This document shows positions 17,524 to 25,671 of a stretch of DNA of 64,000 nt, in pieces. The notes below the pieces were generated by a model that saw only the letters and a program-made list of their open reading frames with translations, did not search any database and had not been told where the DNA came from. The position numbers were made by a program, and so were the translations under genes. Origin of the DNA: Pseudoclavibacter sp. Marseille-Q3772 (GTDB taxonomy: Bacteria; Actinomycetota; Actinomycetes; Actinomycetales; Microbacteriaceae); NCBI RefSeq assembly GCF_916618895.1, contig NZ_OU745391.1:124001-188000 (forward strand). Direction: 5' to 3'. Positions within the stretch are counted from its first letter, which is position 1, and every line of letters begins with the position of its first letter.

Positions 17524-20500
17524 TGACTGCCGAACGCGTTACGCATGAGCAGATTGCTCGGGCACTGGCGGGTCCCGACGGAAAGTTCTATCCACCGACA
17601 CCGGAGCAGCAGCGCATTATCGAGGCGCCGTTGACCCCGCTGTTGGTTACCGCGGGGGCTGGCAGCGGTAAGACACAAACCATGATGAACCGGGTGCTCT
17701 GGCAGATCGCGAACGGGGTTGTGGCACCGAGTGAGATCATCGGCCTTACCTTCACCCGTAAGGCAACTCAGGAACTGCGCGAACGCCTCATGCATGGCAT
17801 TGAAACGCTACGTTCGGCAAAACTACTCGAGACGCCTGCGCATGATCTACCGGAGGTGAGCACCTACAACTCGTTCGCCGACCGGTTATACCGACAGAAC
17901 GCCCTCATCATCGGCTGCGAACCGGACGCACAAATCTTGGATGCTCCGGCCGCGTTTGCGTTAATGCGCGAGGTGGTGCTCGGCGCAGACTTTCCCGAGC
18001 TTGCCGAGCTTGACACGCTCAACGTCTCGCAGCTTGTGCAGCGTTCGCTCGCATTGGCCGGGCAGATGCGCGACAACGGGATCACCGCAGTCGATATATG
18101 CAATCACCGTGACAGAGCGCAGCTGGCAGTCGACAAGATTGTCGGTGAGAAGAAGCTACCGGCCTACGCAAGCGATGCCCTGCTTGATGCGTTTCCGAAA
18201 CTGGTGTTGCACGCCAAGCTGGCGGACGAATACCAGCGCCGCAAACGCGAACTTGGGGTCATTGAGTTCTCGGACCAGGTGGTGTTTGCACGCGAGGTGA
18301 TCGCAGCCGACCCGGCGGTTGCCGCCGAGCTACGCGACCGGTTCAAGCTCATCATCTTTGACGAATACCAGGACACCTCGGTCTCTCAGGTGCGGCTGCT
18401 GTCCGAGCTGTTTAAGGAATGCGGCGTGGTTGCAGTTGGTGACCCGAAACAGTCCATCTACGGATGGCGAGGCGCAAGCGCCGATAACATGGCTCGGTTC
18501 TACCGTGACTTCGGCGGCGACAACACTCGGCCGATGACGCTATCGGTGTCGTTCCGGAATGACGAAGCAATTCTGAAGGGCGCCAACACGATCGCTAAGC
18601 AACTTCCGGAGTCGGCGGATACCTTTGCGCCGGAACTGGCAGCGAAGCCCACAGCAGCACAGGGGCACAGCGAACTTAAGCTGTTCGAGCGCGAACGCGA
18701 CGAGGCACGGTATCTCGCGAACTGGTTCAAAACAATGCTTGCCGAGCAACCGAAGACGAGCGGAGCCGTTCTCGTGCGCGCTCGGTCCCAGATCGGCGCA
18801 ATCGTCGAACAGCTTCAACAGCTCGGCATACCGTATGACGTGGTCGGGCGTGGGGGCCTGCTGTCCACACCGGAGGTTCTTCAGGTCATCTGCCTGTTGC
18901 GCGCAGCCGCCGATCCGTACGCCGGGAACGAGCTAGTTCGCATCCTTTGCGGAGCACAGTTTGAGATTGGCCTCGCCGATATCAAGGCTCTGCAGCAGGT
19001 GGCGAGGATGCTGGTCAAACAGGATCCTGGTACCGGCTCACCCCTGGCAGGGCAGACCTTGGCGGAAGAACAGCTCGACCCACAAGCTGTCGACAGCGCA
19101 GATTCACTCGCAGAAGCGCTTGAATTCCTGCGAACTGTGAACGACCCGAGCCGGTTCGGGCTCAGTGAGACGGGGGTGCGTCGGTCCCGAGCGGCAGCAG
19201 AACTGTTGCATGAGATTCGGCTCCGATTGCATCTACCACCGGTACAACTCGTGGAATATTGCATTGAAGCGAGCGGTGTTCGTGCCGAAACACTGGCGAA
19301 TCCCGACAAGCCAATCGGTGATGCCAACCTAGACGCGCTGCTGGCTGCCGTGTCGCAGTTCAGTGCGGCAGTGCCACGGGCCGATATCGGCGCGTTCCTC
19401 GATTGGCTGCGGGTAGCCGAGCGCGAAGACGAGCACGCGGAAATCGTCGAGATCGCACCCGAAGAAGGGGTCGTGCAGATACTCACCATGCACGCGGCAA
19501 AAGGGTTGGAATGGGACGCCGTGGCGCTTCCGGGATTGCACGATGGGCATTTCCCGAACTACGACAGCACAACGAAGTGGACTCGTAACGATGCATTGCC
19601 GTACGAGTTACGCGCCGACCGGCAAAGCCTGCCTTCGATCGACTTCAACGAACTCGAAACCCTGCGAGACCTCACCGACCAGGTCAAGCGGATGGGAGCG
19701 GCTGAGCGTCGCGATCCCGGAGATCGCAAGCACACCTTCGTGTTCCGAAACCAACAGCTCCGACGTGATGAAGCAAGACGGCTGCTGTACGTGGCGATGA
19801 CTCGCGCCCGACACGATCTGCTGCTCACCGCATCCCTGCTGAAAACCGGTGGTAAGAAGCTGCGCCGGCCAAGCGAGTTCTGGTTCGAGCTACAAGAACA
19901 GGTGCCCATCCTCGCGAGCCCAGATTCACACACGCCGCGAACCGGGGAGCACGTTATTGACGCACAGGGCGAGCAAATATTCCTTAACGAAGCATCACTG
20001 GAAGAGAAACCGAGTGCCCCGGAATCGACCATCGGGCGACTTGCCGAGGTGCTCGACGTAGACGACGAGACAGTTGGCGCATGGACGACATGGCCGGCCG
20101 CACCGATGAACGAGAAGAAACGTGATGTGGTGAACAAACTCGCAGAACGTGTTCGGGAGCACATGCACCACGAGGAAGCGAAGGAATTCTCGGCTGCGGA
20201 CGGCGGTGCGCAGCCGGTATCCGGGCCAGAATTCTTGGCCAAGCTGCTGCTCAACGAACGCGATGAGGTTACGCAGCCGCGGATGCAACTACCGCAGCGG
20301 TTCGGGGCGTCCAAGCTCAGCGATATCGTGGCCGATCCGGTCCAGATTGCGCGTCAGCTCGCTCGGCCGCTCCCGCAGCGCCCATTCACGGCAACGCTAC
20401 TTGGCAACCTGTTTCACGACTGGGTTGAATCGCTGTACAGCCAGGAACGAGTAGGCGGCACGCTCTTTGAGGAAGACGCGCTTGATTCGGACGAAGACAC

Positions 20501-20963
20501 CAACAGCTCGCTCCGGCTCGCCAGCGATGCTGAGCGGGAACGCCTCGTAGCCCTGCAATCCACGTTCCTTGCCAGCCGCTTCGCAACGGCGGGGAACGCA
20601 CCGATCGCCGTTGAGCTGCCAATCAGCATGCCTATTGGAGAGTTCTCACTCGTCGGGAAAATCGATGCCGTGTACGACCACGGCGAGGACGGTATCGAAA
20701 TTGTCGACTGGAAAACCGGTCGTGCGCCCACGACTCCAGGGGACATCACTGCGCGAGAGCTGCAGCTGATGTGCTACGCCCACGCGTACTCTGCCGGGTA
20801 CGACGTGCCGCTGGACCGCATCCGCGCAACGCTGTACTACGTCGCCGACGATCGAGAGATTTCCGTGCGTGAAATCATCCCGCTCGCGGCCCTCGAACAG
20901 CAGCTGATTGATGCCCAGACGCGCGTAGATGCGTCAACGATCGGCGATGTTGCTCCCAGCTAA
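17523..20963 (+). CDS. adnB: AdnB-like subunit: active UvrD-type motor plus RecB-type nuclease
   Basis: 1146 aa from ATG 17523, which overlaps the adnA stop (TGATG). Intact helicase motifs: AGAGSGKT at 44-51, TFTRKAT, DEYQD at 280-284, GDPKQSIYGWRG, the TMHAAKGLEWD motif and VAMTRAR. The C-terminal nuclease domain has D1048 (GKIDAVYD) and D1062-x-K1064 (DWKT) followed by the QLxxYA helix. In the mycobacterial complex AdnB is the ATP-driven 3'-5' translocating motor, and this matches the motif state here. The last 30 bases overlap the convergent phosphotransferase-like gene. Confidence 0.93.
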   Translation: MTAERVTHEQIARALAGPDGKFYPPTPEQQRIIEAPLTPLLVTAGAGSGKTQTMMNRVLWQIANGVVAPSEIIGLTFTRKATQELRERLMHGIETLRSAKLLETPAHDLPEVSTYNSFADRLYRQNALIIGCEPDAQILDAPAAFALMREVVLGADFPELAELDTLNVSQLVQRSLALAGQMRDNGITAVDICNHRDRAQLAVDKIVGEKKLPAYASDALLDAFPKLVLHAKLADEYQRRKRELGVIEFSDQVVFAREVIAADPAVAAELRDRFKLIIFDEYQDTSVSQVRLLSELFKECGVVAVGDPKQSIYGWRGASADNMARFYRDFGGDNTRPMTLSVSFRNDEAILKGANTIAKQLPESADTFAPELAAKPTAAQGHSELKLFERERDEARYLANWFKTMLAEQPKTSGAVLVRARSQIGAIVEQLQQLGIPYDVVGRGGLLSTPEVLQVICLLRAAADPYAGNELVRILCGAQFEIGLADIKALQQVARMLVKQDPGTGSPLAGQTLAEEQLDPQAVDSADSLAEALEFLRTVNDPSRFGLSETGVRRSRAAAELLHEIRLRLHLPPVQLVEYCIEASGVRAETLANPDKPIGDANLDALLAAVSQFSAAVPRADIGAFLDWLRVAEREDEHAEIVEIAPEEGVVQILTMHAAKGLEWDAVALPGLHDGHFPNYDSTTKWTRNDALPYELRADRQSLPSIDFNELETLRDLTDQVKRMGAAERRDPGDRKHTFVFRNQQLRRDEARRLLYVAMTRARHDLLLTASLLKTGGKKLRRPSEFWFELQEQVPILASPDSHTPRTGEHVIDAQGEQIFLNEASLEEKPSAPESTIGRLAEVLDVDDETVGAWTTWPAAPMNEKKRDVVNKLAERVREHMHHEEAKEFSAADGGAQPVSGPEFLAKLLLNERDEVTQPRMQLPQRFGASKLSDIVADPVQIARQLARPLPQRPFTATLLGNLFHDWVESLYSQERVGGTLFEEDALDSDEDTNSSLRLASDAERERLVALQSTFLASRFATAGNAPIAVELPISMPIGEFSLVGKIDAVYDHGEDGIEIVDWKTGRAPTTPGDITARELQLMCYAHAYSAGYDVPLDRIRATLYYVADDREISVREIIPLAALEQQLIDAQTRVDASTIGDVAPS

Positions 20964-22094
20964 CGGCGAATCATTCGTGTCCTCGGGTGCAGAATCAGCG
21001 ACCTGAGCGGCACGCTCTTCATCGGTGAGGTCATCGCTGAGGTCCTCGGGTGTATCCGTATTCCCGGAGGTGCGGGTGTTTGGCAGCCCGCTACGGGCGC
21101 GGTTGCCGGCATCCGCCAAGAGCGCCTGCACCTCGTCGAGATCAAGGACCGGCAGCGTCTCGTGTCGAATCGCGGACTCATCCAGCGCACGCACCCGCGT
21201 AACTAGCCCGTCAAACAGCTGTTCCGCATCCGTGATGATCGCAGCATCACCGGTATCGATACCGTGCAGCAACCAGCGGGCCAACTCCAGCTCGGCGTAC
21301 AGCAACGAACGCTGCTTGATTTGACGGTCAACGGATGTTCCGCGGGCGTCGATGTACTCGTCGAGGATTCCGCGCACGACCGCAGCATCGAGCGAGTGAA
21401 TCCAGCGCATATCCACCGCCGGGTCGCCCACCTGCAGATCGCTCCACCCGAGTACTCCGGTAATACCGGCGCCGTTACTGATAAAGCAGTAGCGCTCGAG
21501 CGAACCGTGGATCACGCACGGCGAGAAATCCCACAGCTGCGCATCCTCGATTGCTGCGCTCCAACGCTCAGCGAGCGCCGAAGGTAGGCGCCCGGTCCCA
21601 TCCGCGCGATCCAACAACAGCTGTGCCTGCTGTCGTGCCTGCGATGCATCGCGTTCGGGAAGTCCCGCAGCCGAAACAAACTGGCGGGGCAGGGAGTGGA
21701 TGGCAGCAAGAGCTCGACCGATATCCGGTACGACATTGGCATCAATATCGAGTTGCACGCGATCAAGAGTGGTGCCGGGAATGAACCCGTAGATACCGAC
21801 GGTGCCGCCGTCTTCTCGCGGCAGCAAACCAAACTCGTGCGGCACGGCGAACGGGAGCCGAGCGCGGATACCCTGCGTCATCGCCGATAGCGCTCGTGAG
21901 CGCGCCAACAGCTCTTGATCGGCCTGCTTCGTCGTTGCCCGTCGCACCAGGAGCGAGGTTGCCTCATCGGTGCGGATGAGCGCTGAGTCATAGCTGCCAC
22001 CACTATTTGAGGTCCACGGTGCTGCCCCGGATACGCGCAACTCGGGGATTGCGGCAGTTGCAAGGCCGGCTAAATGCAGGGTTAGACCACTCAT
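20934..22094 (-). CDS. Phosphotransferase-fold protein without catalytic residues (pseudokinase-like)
   Basis: 386 aa. The overall pattern is that of aminoglycoside/macrolide phosphotransferases: Gly-rich N-lobe, PxxIGRALAAIHSL helix, then the catalytic region. But the HGD loop reads HGS (H196-G197-S198), the catalytic-loop Asn position is Cys (C203), and the metal-binding DW is LGW (G216-W217) before the retained GDPAVDMRW. A hydrophilic acidic tail of about 70 residues closes the protein. It is therefore unlikely to phosphorylate anything by the usual mechanism. A phosphotransferase-like gene at this place, between adnB and nudC, recurs in related genomes. Its promoter is leaderless. Confidence 0.8.
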   Translation of the reverse strand: MSGLTLHLAGLATAAIPELRVSGAAPWTSNSGGSYDSALIRTDEATSLLVRRATTKQADQELLARSRALSAMTQGIRARLPFAVPHEFGLLPREDGGTVGIYGFIPGTTLDRVQLDIDANVVPDIGRALAAIHSLPRQFVSAAGLPERDASQARQQAQLLLDRADGTGRLPSALAERWSAAIEDAQLWDFSPCVIHGSLERYCFISNGAGITGVLGWSDLQVGDPAVDMRWIHSLDAAVVRGILDEYIDARGTSVDRQIKQRSLLYAELELARWLLHGIDTGDAAIITDAEQLFDGLVTRVRALDESAIRHETLPVLDLDEVQALLADAGNRARSGLPNTRTSGNTDTPEDLSDDLTDEERAAQVADSAPEDTNDSPLAGSNIADR

Positions 22095-22106
22095 GGCGCT
22101 AGCCTA
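22095..22106 (-). promoter_or_regulatory. Leaderless -10 box of the phosphotransferase-like gene
   Basis: TAGGCT (minus strand, 22106-22101), six bases, then ATG at 22094; the same hexamer and spacing as for the HerA-like and EcsC-like genes. Confidence 0.55.
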
Positions 22107-22183
22107 CGGGCAACAGCTACGTTCGGCGCGCAGCCACACCCGGCAGTTGGCCGGATGGCAGGCTCACTAGAATGAGGGCCACT

Positions 22184-23107
22184 ATGAAGGAGTTCACACA
22201 CAGGCTGGCGTTGGCGCGTTCCGCTCACGATCGAGACGATCCCGGGCGCAGCGAACGGCACTTTCGCGGTGCCGCACACCAGCGTGTATTGCTGCTCAAC
22301 GGCCAGCGAGCACTGTGCCTGCCAGGAGCGCAGCCCGCGCTCGATCTTCGCGCAGCCGCGAACCTCGACACTGACGTTGCCGATCCGATCTATCTCGGCC
22401 TGGTCGACAACTCCGGCGCCGAACCTAGCGAAGTATTCGCCGCCAGCGTTGACGACGTTACCGCTGAAGAAATCGAACCCGATAATGCTCGCTGGCTCGA
22501 GCTGCGTGCGGTAGCAACGCAGCTTTCGGATCTGGATGTGGGGCTGTTCACGCAGGCGCTGGCAATTCACAACTTCCACCGCGCACACCGATACTCGCCC
22601 GCTGACGGTGCACCGATGCAGCGTTCAAGAGCCGGGTGGGTGCTTGCCAGTGAGCGCAGTGGGAAGCGCACCTTTCCGCGAACCGACCCCGCAGTAATCG
22701 TCGGCGTGGTCGATCGCACCGGCCGCATACTGCTCGGTGCAAATGCGCGCTGGCAACCAAAACGTTATTCCGCGTTCGCCGGGTTTGTGGAACCGGGCGA
22801 GTCGCTCGAGGATGCGGCCCGTCGCGAGGTGTGGGAAGAAGCGGGTGCCAGGATCACCAATCTTCGATATTTGGGATCACAACCGTGGCCATTTCCGGCC
22901 AGCCTGATGGTCGCCTACCTTGCCGAACTGCATCCGGACCAAGACCCCGAGTCGGTGCGCTGTGATGGTGACGAGATCATCGAGGTGCGCTGGTTCACCC
23001 GTGACGAGTTGCGCGAGGTGATCGATATCCTGCCCGGCCGGGAAGCCATCGCCCGGACCATTCTCGAAGAGTGGTTTGGTGGGCCACTAGCGAAGGCGGC
23101 CCCGTGA
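22184..23107 (+). CDS. nudC: NudC-type Nudix hydrolase (NAD(H) pyrophosphatase) lacking zinc-ribbon cysteines
   Basis: 307 aa from ATG 22184, chosen for GAGGG five bases upstream; ATG 22172 is an alternative. The complete Nudix box runs from G200 to G221 (GFVEPGE ... REVWEEAG), and the NADH-specific SQPWPFP signature follows it. It should hydrolyse NADH or NAD-capped RNA to NMN(H) and AMP. The four-cysteine zinc ribbon usual just before FPRTDPAVI is lost: the segment HRYSPADGAP ... GWVLASERSGKR contains no cysteine. The stop overlaps the start of the helicase gene, so the two are translationally coupled. Confidence 0.9.
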   Translation: MKEFTHRLALARSAHDRDDPGRSERHFRGAAHQRVLLLNGQRALCLPGAQPALDLRAAANLDTDVADPIYLGLVDNSGAEPSEVFAASVDDVTAEEIEPDNARWLELRAVATQLSDLDVGLFTQALAIHNFHRAHRYSPADGAPMQRSRAGWVLASERSGKRTFPRTDPAVIVGVVDRTGRILLGANARWQPKRYSAFAGFVEPGESLEDAARREVWEEAGARITNLRYLGSQPWPFPASLMVAYLAELHPDQDPESVRCDGDEIIEVRWFTRDELREVIDILPGREAIARTILEEWFGGPLAKAAP

Positions 23108-24852
23108 TGATCGCCGAGGCAGGGGAAGCACAGCACCGCGCCAGCCTATTGGCCGACCTCACACCGCAACAGCAGGAAGCTGCACTCGCGCTGGTTGGTC
23201 CGGTATGCATCCTTGCCGGTCCCGGAACCGGCAAGACCCACACGATCACCCGCCGCATCGCCTATGGCGTACAAAGCGGCGCATACGCTCCCGAACGCCT
23301 ACTAGCGCTCACATTCACGAATCGCGCGGCGGGGGAGCTGCGCGCACGACTGGGCGCATTGGGAATCCCCGGCGTGCAGGCGCGAACATTTCACTCGGCG
23401 GCCATGCGCCAACTTGGGTATTTCTGGCCGCAGGTGATCGGTGATTCGATGCCGTCGGTTGTTGCCTCCAAATCCGCCGTCGTCGCCGAAGCTGCCGAAC
23501 GCAACGGTATTCGCATCGACCCCGCGCAGGTGCGAGCGATCGCCGAAGAAATCGAGTGGCGCAAAGTTAGCGATCTCAGTATCCAGCAATACGACGCAGC
23601 CTTGCAGTCTGGAACGCGCGAGGCACCTGCAGGGCTCAGCCCAACCCAAGCCACCGAACTGGTACTCGCATACGAGACCATCAAGGATGAGCGTCGGCAG
23701 CTCGATTTTGAGGACATCCTGCTGGCGACAGCCGGCATGATCGAGGTCGAACCGTGGGTAGCTGGACGCATCCGCGAACAGTACCGCTTCTTCGTCGTTG
23801 ACGAGTACCAGGACATTTCGCCGCTGCAACACAAACTGCTTCGTTTGTGGATGGGACAACGGCGCGAACTGTGCGTGGTCGGGGACCCCGCGCAGACGAT
23901 CTACTCGTTCGCCGGGGCGCAGGCGAAGTTCCTCACCGATTTTCAACGCGAGTTTCCGGAGGCAAAACGAATCGAGATCACCGGATCGTTTCGCTCCACG
24001 CTGCCAATCTTGGCCGCCGCGAACACCCTCGCCACAAACATCCCTTACGCCCTGCAACTCACCAACCACGAATCCACAGCCGCGAAACTACCTCGGCCGA
24101 GCTACATCGAGTTCGCATCCGAAACCGAAGAAGCGAATTACATTGCCAAACAGATCTCGACAGCGATCGGCCAAGGTAAAGAACCATCAGAGATAGCCGT
24201 GCTTGTTCGTACCAATGCCCAGACGGCGGTGCTCGAACAGGCCCTCCGTCGGGAGGGGGTGCCGGTACGCACCGCTGGCGGACCCGCGTTCTTCCAGCGT
24301 CCGGAGGTTCGACAAGTCATTGCCGGACTGCGCGGCGCCGTTGTGGCCGGGCAAGACCAGCGGCCGCTGTTCCAGGCCGTGAGCGAGGTCTTGCGGGCAC
24401 GCGGGTGGACACAACAAGCGCCAACCCAGCAGGGGCCGCTACTGGATGCCTGGGCAGCAATGGACGCCATTATGCGACTCGCCGATGCTGAGCCCGAAGG
24501 CACCACCCTGGCGGAGTTTTCACGCTCATTACAGGAGCGCGCCGCGAACCAGCATGAGCCGGCGATCGCGGCGGTCACGCTCGCAACAATGCACGCAGCG
24601 AAGGGTCTTGAATGGAACCGCGTGTACGTTGCCGGGCTGAGTGAAGGCAAGGTGCCGATCGCGCAGGCAAACACCGCTGAACAGATCGGCGAGGAACGGC
24701 GGCTGCTTTACGTGGCCGTCACCCGAGCGCGAAAACAGCTGAACCTGTCGTCGGCACGAGAACACGGTCAGCCGTCTCGCTTTCTGCAGGAATTCGGCAA
24801 CCGCATTCGGGTTGAAACACCACCGGCAGCACCGAACGAGCAGCCGGAGTAA
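23107..24852 (+). CDS. uvrD2: UvrD2-like superfamily 1 DNA helicase, short form
   Basis: 581 aa from ATG 23107, overlapping the nudC stop (TGATGA). Helicase motifs: GPGTGKT at 38-44, TFTNRAAGEL, DEYQD from 232, GDPAQTIYSFAG, TMHAAKGLEWN and VAVTRAR. Synteny with nudC matches mycobacterial UvrD2 (Rv3198c). Mycobacterial UvrD2 continues with a tetracysteine module and an HRDC domain; this protein ends shortly after motif VI, so both are absent. It is a 3'-5' translocase/helicase expected in DNA repair. Its last 134 bases are antisense to the neighbouring convergent gene. Confidence 0.88.
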   Translation: MIAEAGEAQHRASLLADLTPQQQEAALALVGPVCILAGPGTGKTHTITRRIAYGVQSGAYAPERLLALTFTNRAAGELRARLGALGIPGVQARTFHSAAMRQLGYFWPQVIGDSMPSVVASKSAVVAEAAERNGIRIDPAQVRAIAEEIEWRKVSDLSIQQYDAALQSGTREAPAGLSPTQATELVLAYETIKDERRQLDFEDILLATAGMIEVEPWVAGRIREQYRFFVVDEYQDISPLQHKLLRLWMGQRRELCVVGDPAQTIYSFAGAQAKFLTDFQREFPEAKRIEITGSFRSTLPILAAANTLATNIPYALQLTNHESTAAKLPRPSYIEFASETEEANYIAKQISTAIGQGKEPSEIAVLVRTNAQTAVLEQALRREGVPVRTAGGPAFFQRPEVRQVIAGLRGAVVAGQDQRPLFQAVSEVLRARGWTQQAPTQQGPLLDAWAAMDAIMRLADAEPEGTTLAEFSRSLQERAANQHEPAIAAVTLATMHAAKGLEWNRVYVAGLSEGKVPIAQANTAEQIGEERRLLYVAVTRARKQLNLSSAREHGQPSRFLQEFGNRIRVETPPAAPNEQPE

Positions 24853-25603
24853 GTACCTCGCGCGAACCGGCAAACCGCATCCGCGAGAGCCGGCCCTGCG
24901 CTGTTCGCTCACGCCAGCTACGGCGTAGCATCGTGCCCCACATGCCGAGTTCGAGTGCGGTGACCAGCTCGAGTTCTGGGATAGATGCCGGTGGCGGCTG
25001 ATCCAGTAGTTGCGTCGCAGTAAGGAGCCAGGCGGGGTCGCTTGCCAGTCGCGCAAGCTCGTTGCAGCGGATGCACGGGGTCGCACCCGGCACAACGAAG
25101 GGGCCTATCGTGATGGATTTTGTATCCCGAGTGACCAATAGATGTAGCCGATCGTTACTGAGGTGTTCGAGGTAACGCCGCGGCGCGATTGCCCGGTCGC
25201 ACACTTCGATCACGAAATCGGCGCGTGTGCTGATTGGTGCATCGGCACCGCCGAGGAATACTTGGCACCCGGAGTGGGTCAATTCCGCGGCGATGCGTCG
25301 AGCCAGTGGTTCGGCCGCGGCAGTGGCACGGATGCATGCCCGTAGCGTTGCTGCGTCTGCGTCGGTGCGCTCGCAGCAGCTCAGCAAGTCGTCAAGCAAA
25401 CGGTGCCCACAATGCGGTTCGCTATCGCTCGAATCGACGATGCCGCGCAGCAGGGCGAGCTCAGCGCCCGTGCGCAGCTGGTCGATGAGGTCGTGCGTGA
25501 GTTGCGATTCGGCGACGGTCACCGCGTGCAGGGCACAACCGATACGAATTCGGTCGCTTGACGCCCAGGTGATAGCGACGTCAGTGGGTAGTTGAAAGCG
25601 CAT
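24719..25603 (-). CDS. TOMM cyclodehydratase / leader-peptide-binding (E1-like) homologue, orphan
   Basis: 294 aa. It resembles the ThiF/E1-like proteins annotated as TOMM precursor leader-peptide-binding protein or bacteriocin cyclodehydratase, such as the actinobacterial proteins next to uvrD2 (Rv3196 in M. tuberculosis). A Rossmann-like middle part (ISTRADFVIEVCD) is followed by PGATPCIRCNELARLASDP with C177 and C180, and a later PECGCRI with C267 and C269: a likely zinc-binding four-cysteine set. No YcaO protein, SagB-like dehydrogenase or short precursor is seen nearby, so its RiPP role is doubtful. The last 45 codons, including the second cysteine pair, lie antisense to the end of the helicase gene. 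Confidence 0.65.
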   Translation of the reverse strand: MRFQLPTDVAITWASSDRIRIGCALHAVTVAESQLTHDLIDQLRTGAELALLRGIVDSSDSEPHCGHRLLDDLLSCCERTDADAATLRACIRATAAAEPLARRIAAELTHSGCQVFLGGADAPISTRADFVIEVCDRAIAPRRYLEHLSNDRLHLLVTRDTKSITIGPFVVPGATPCIRCNELARLASDPAWLLTATQLLDQPPPASIPELELVTALELGMWGTMLRRSWRERTAQGRLSRMRFAGSREVLTPAARSVLPVVFQPECGCRIPAESETADRVLVPTTGSAVFALG

Positions 25604-25671
25604 ACGCGCATTCTTGCGAACTGTGCGCCTAGCCCCGCCGAGTTGTCCACAGGTCGGATGCGGGCGAGCGA

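Noticed and set aside
20934..22094. Aminoglycoside or macrolide resistance kinase
   Set aside because: Catalytic HGD, Asn and metal Asp are all replaced, so resistance by phosphorylation is unlikely.
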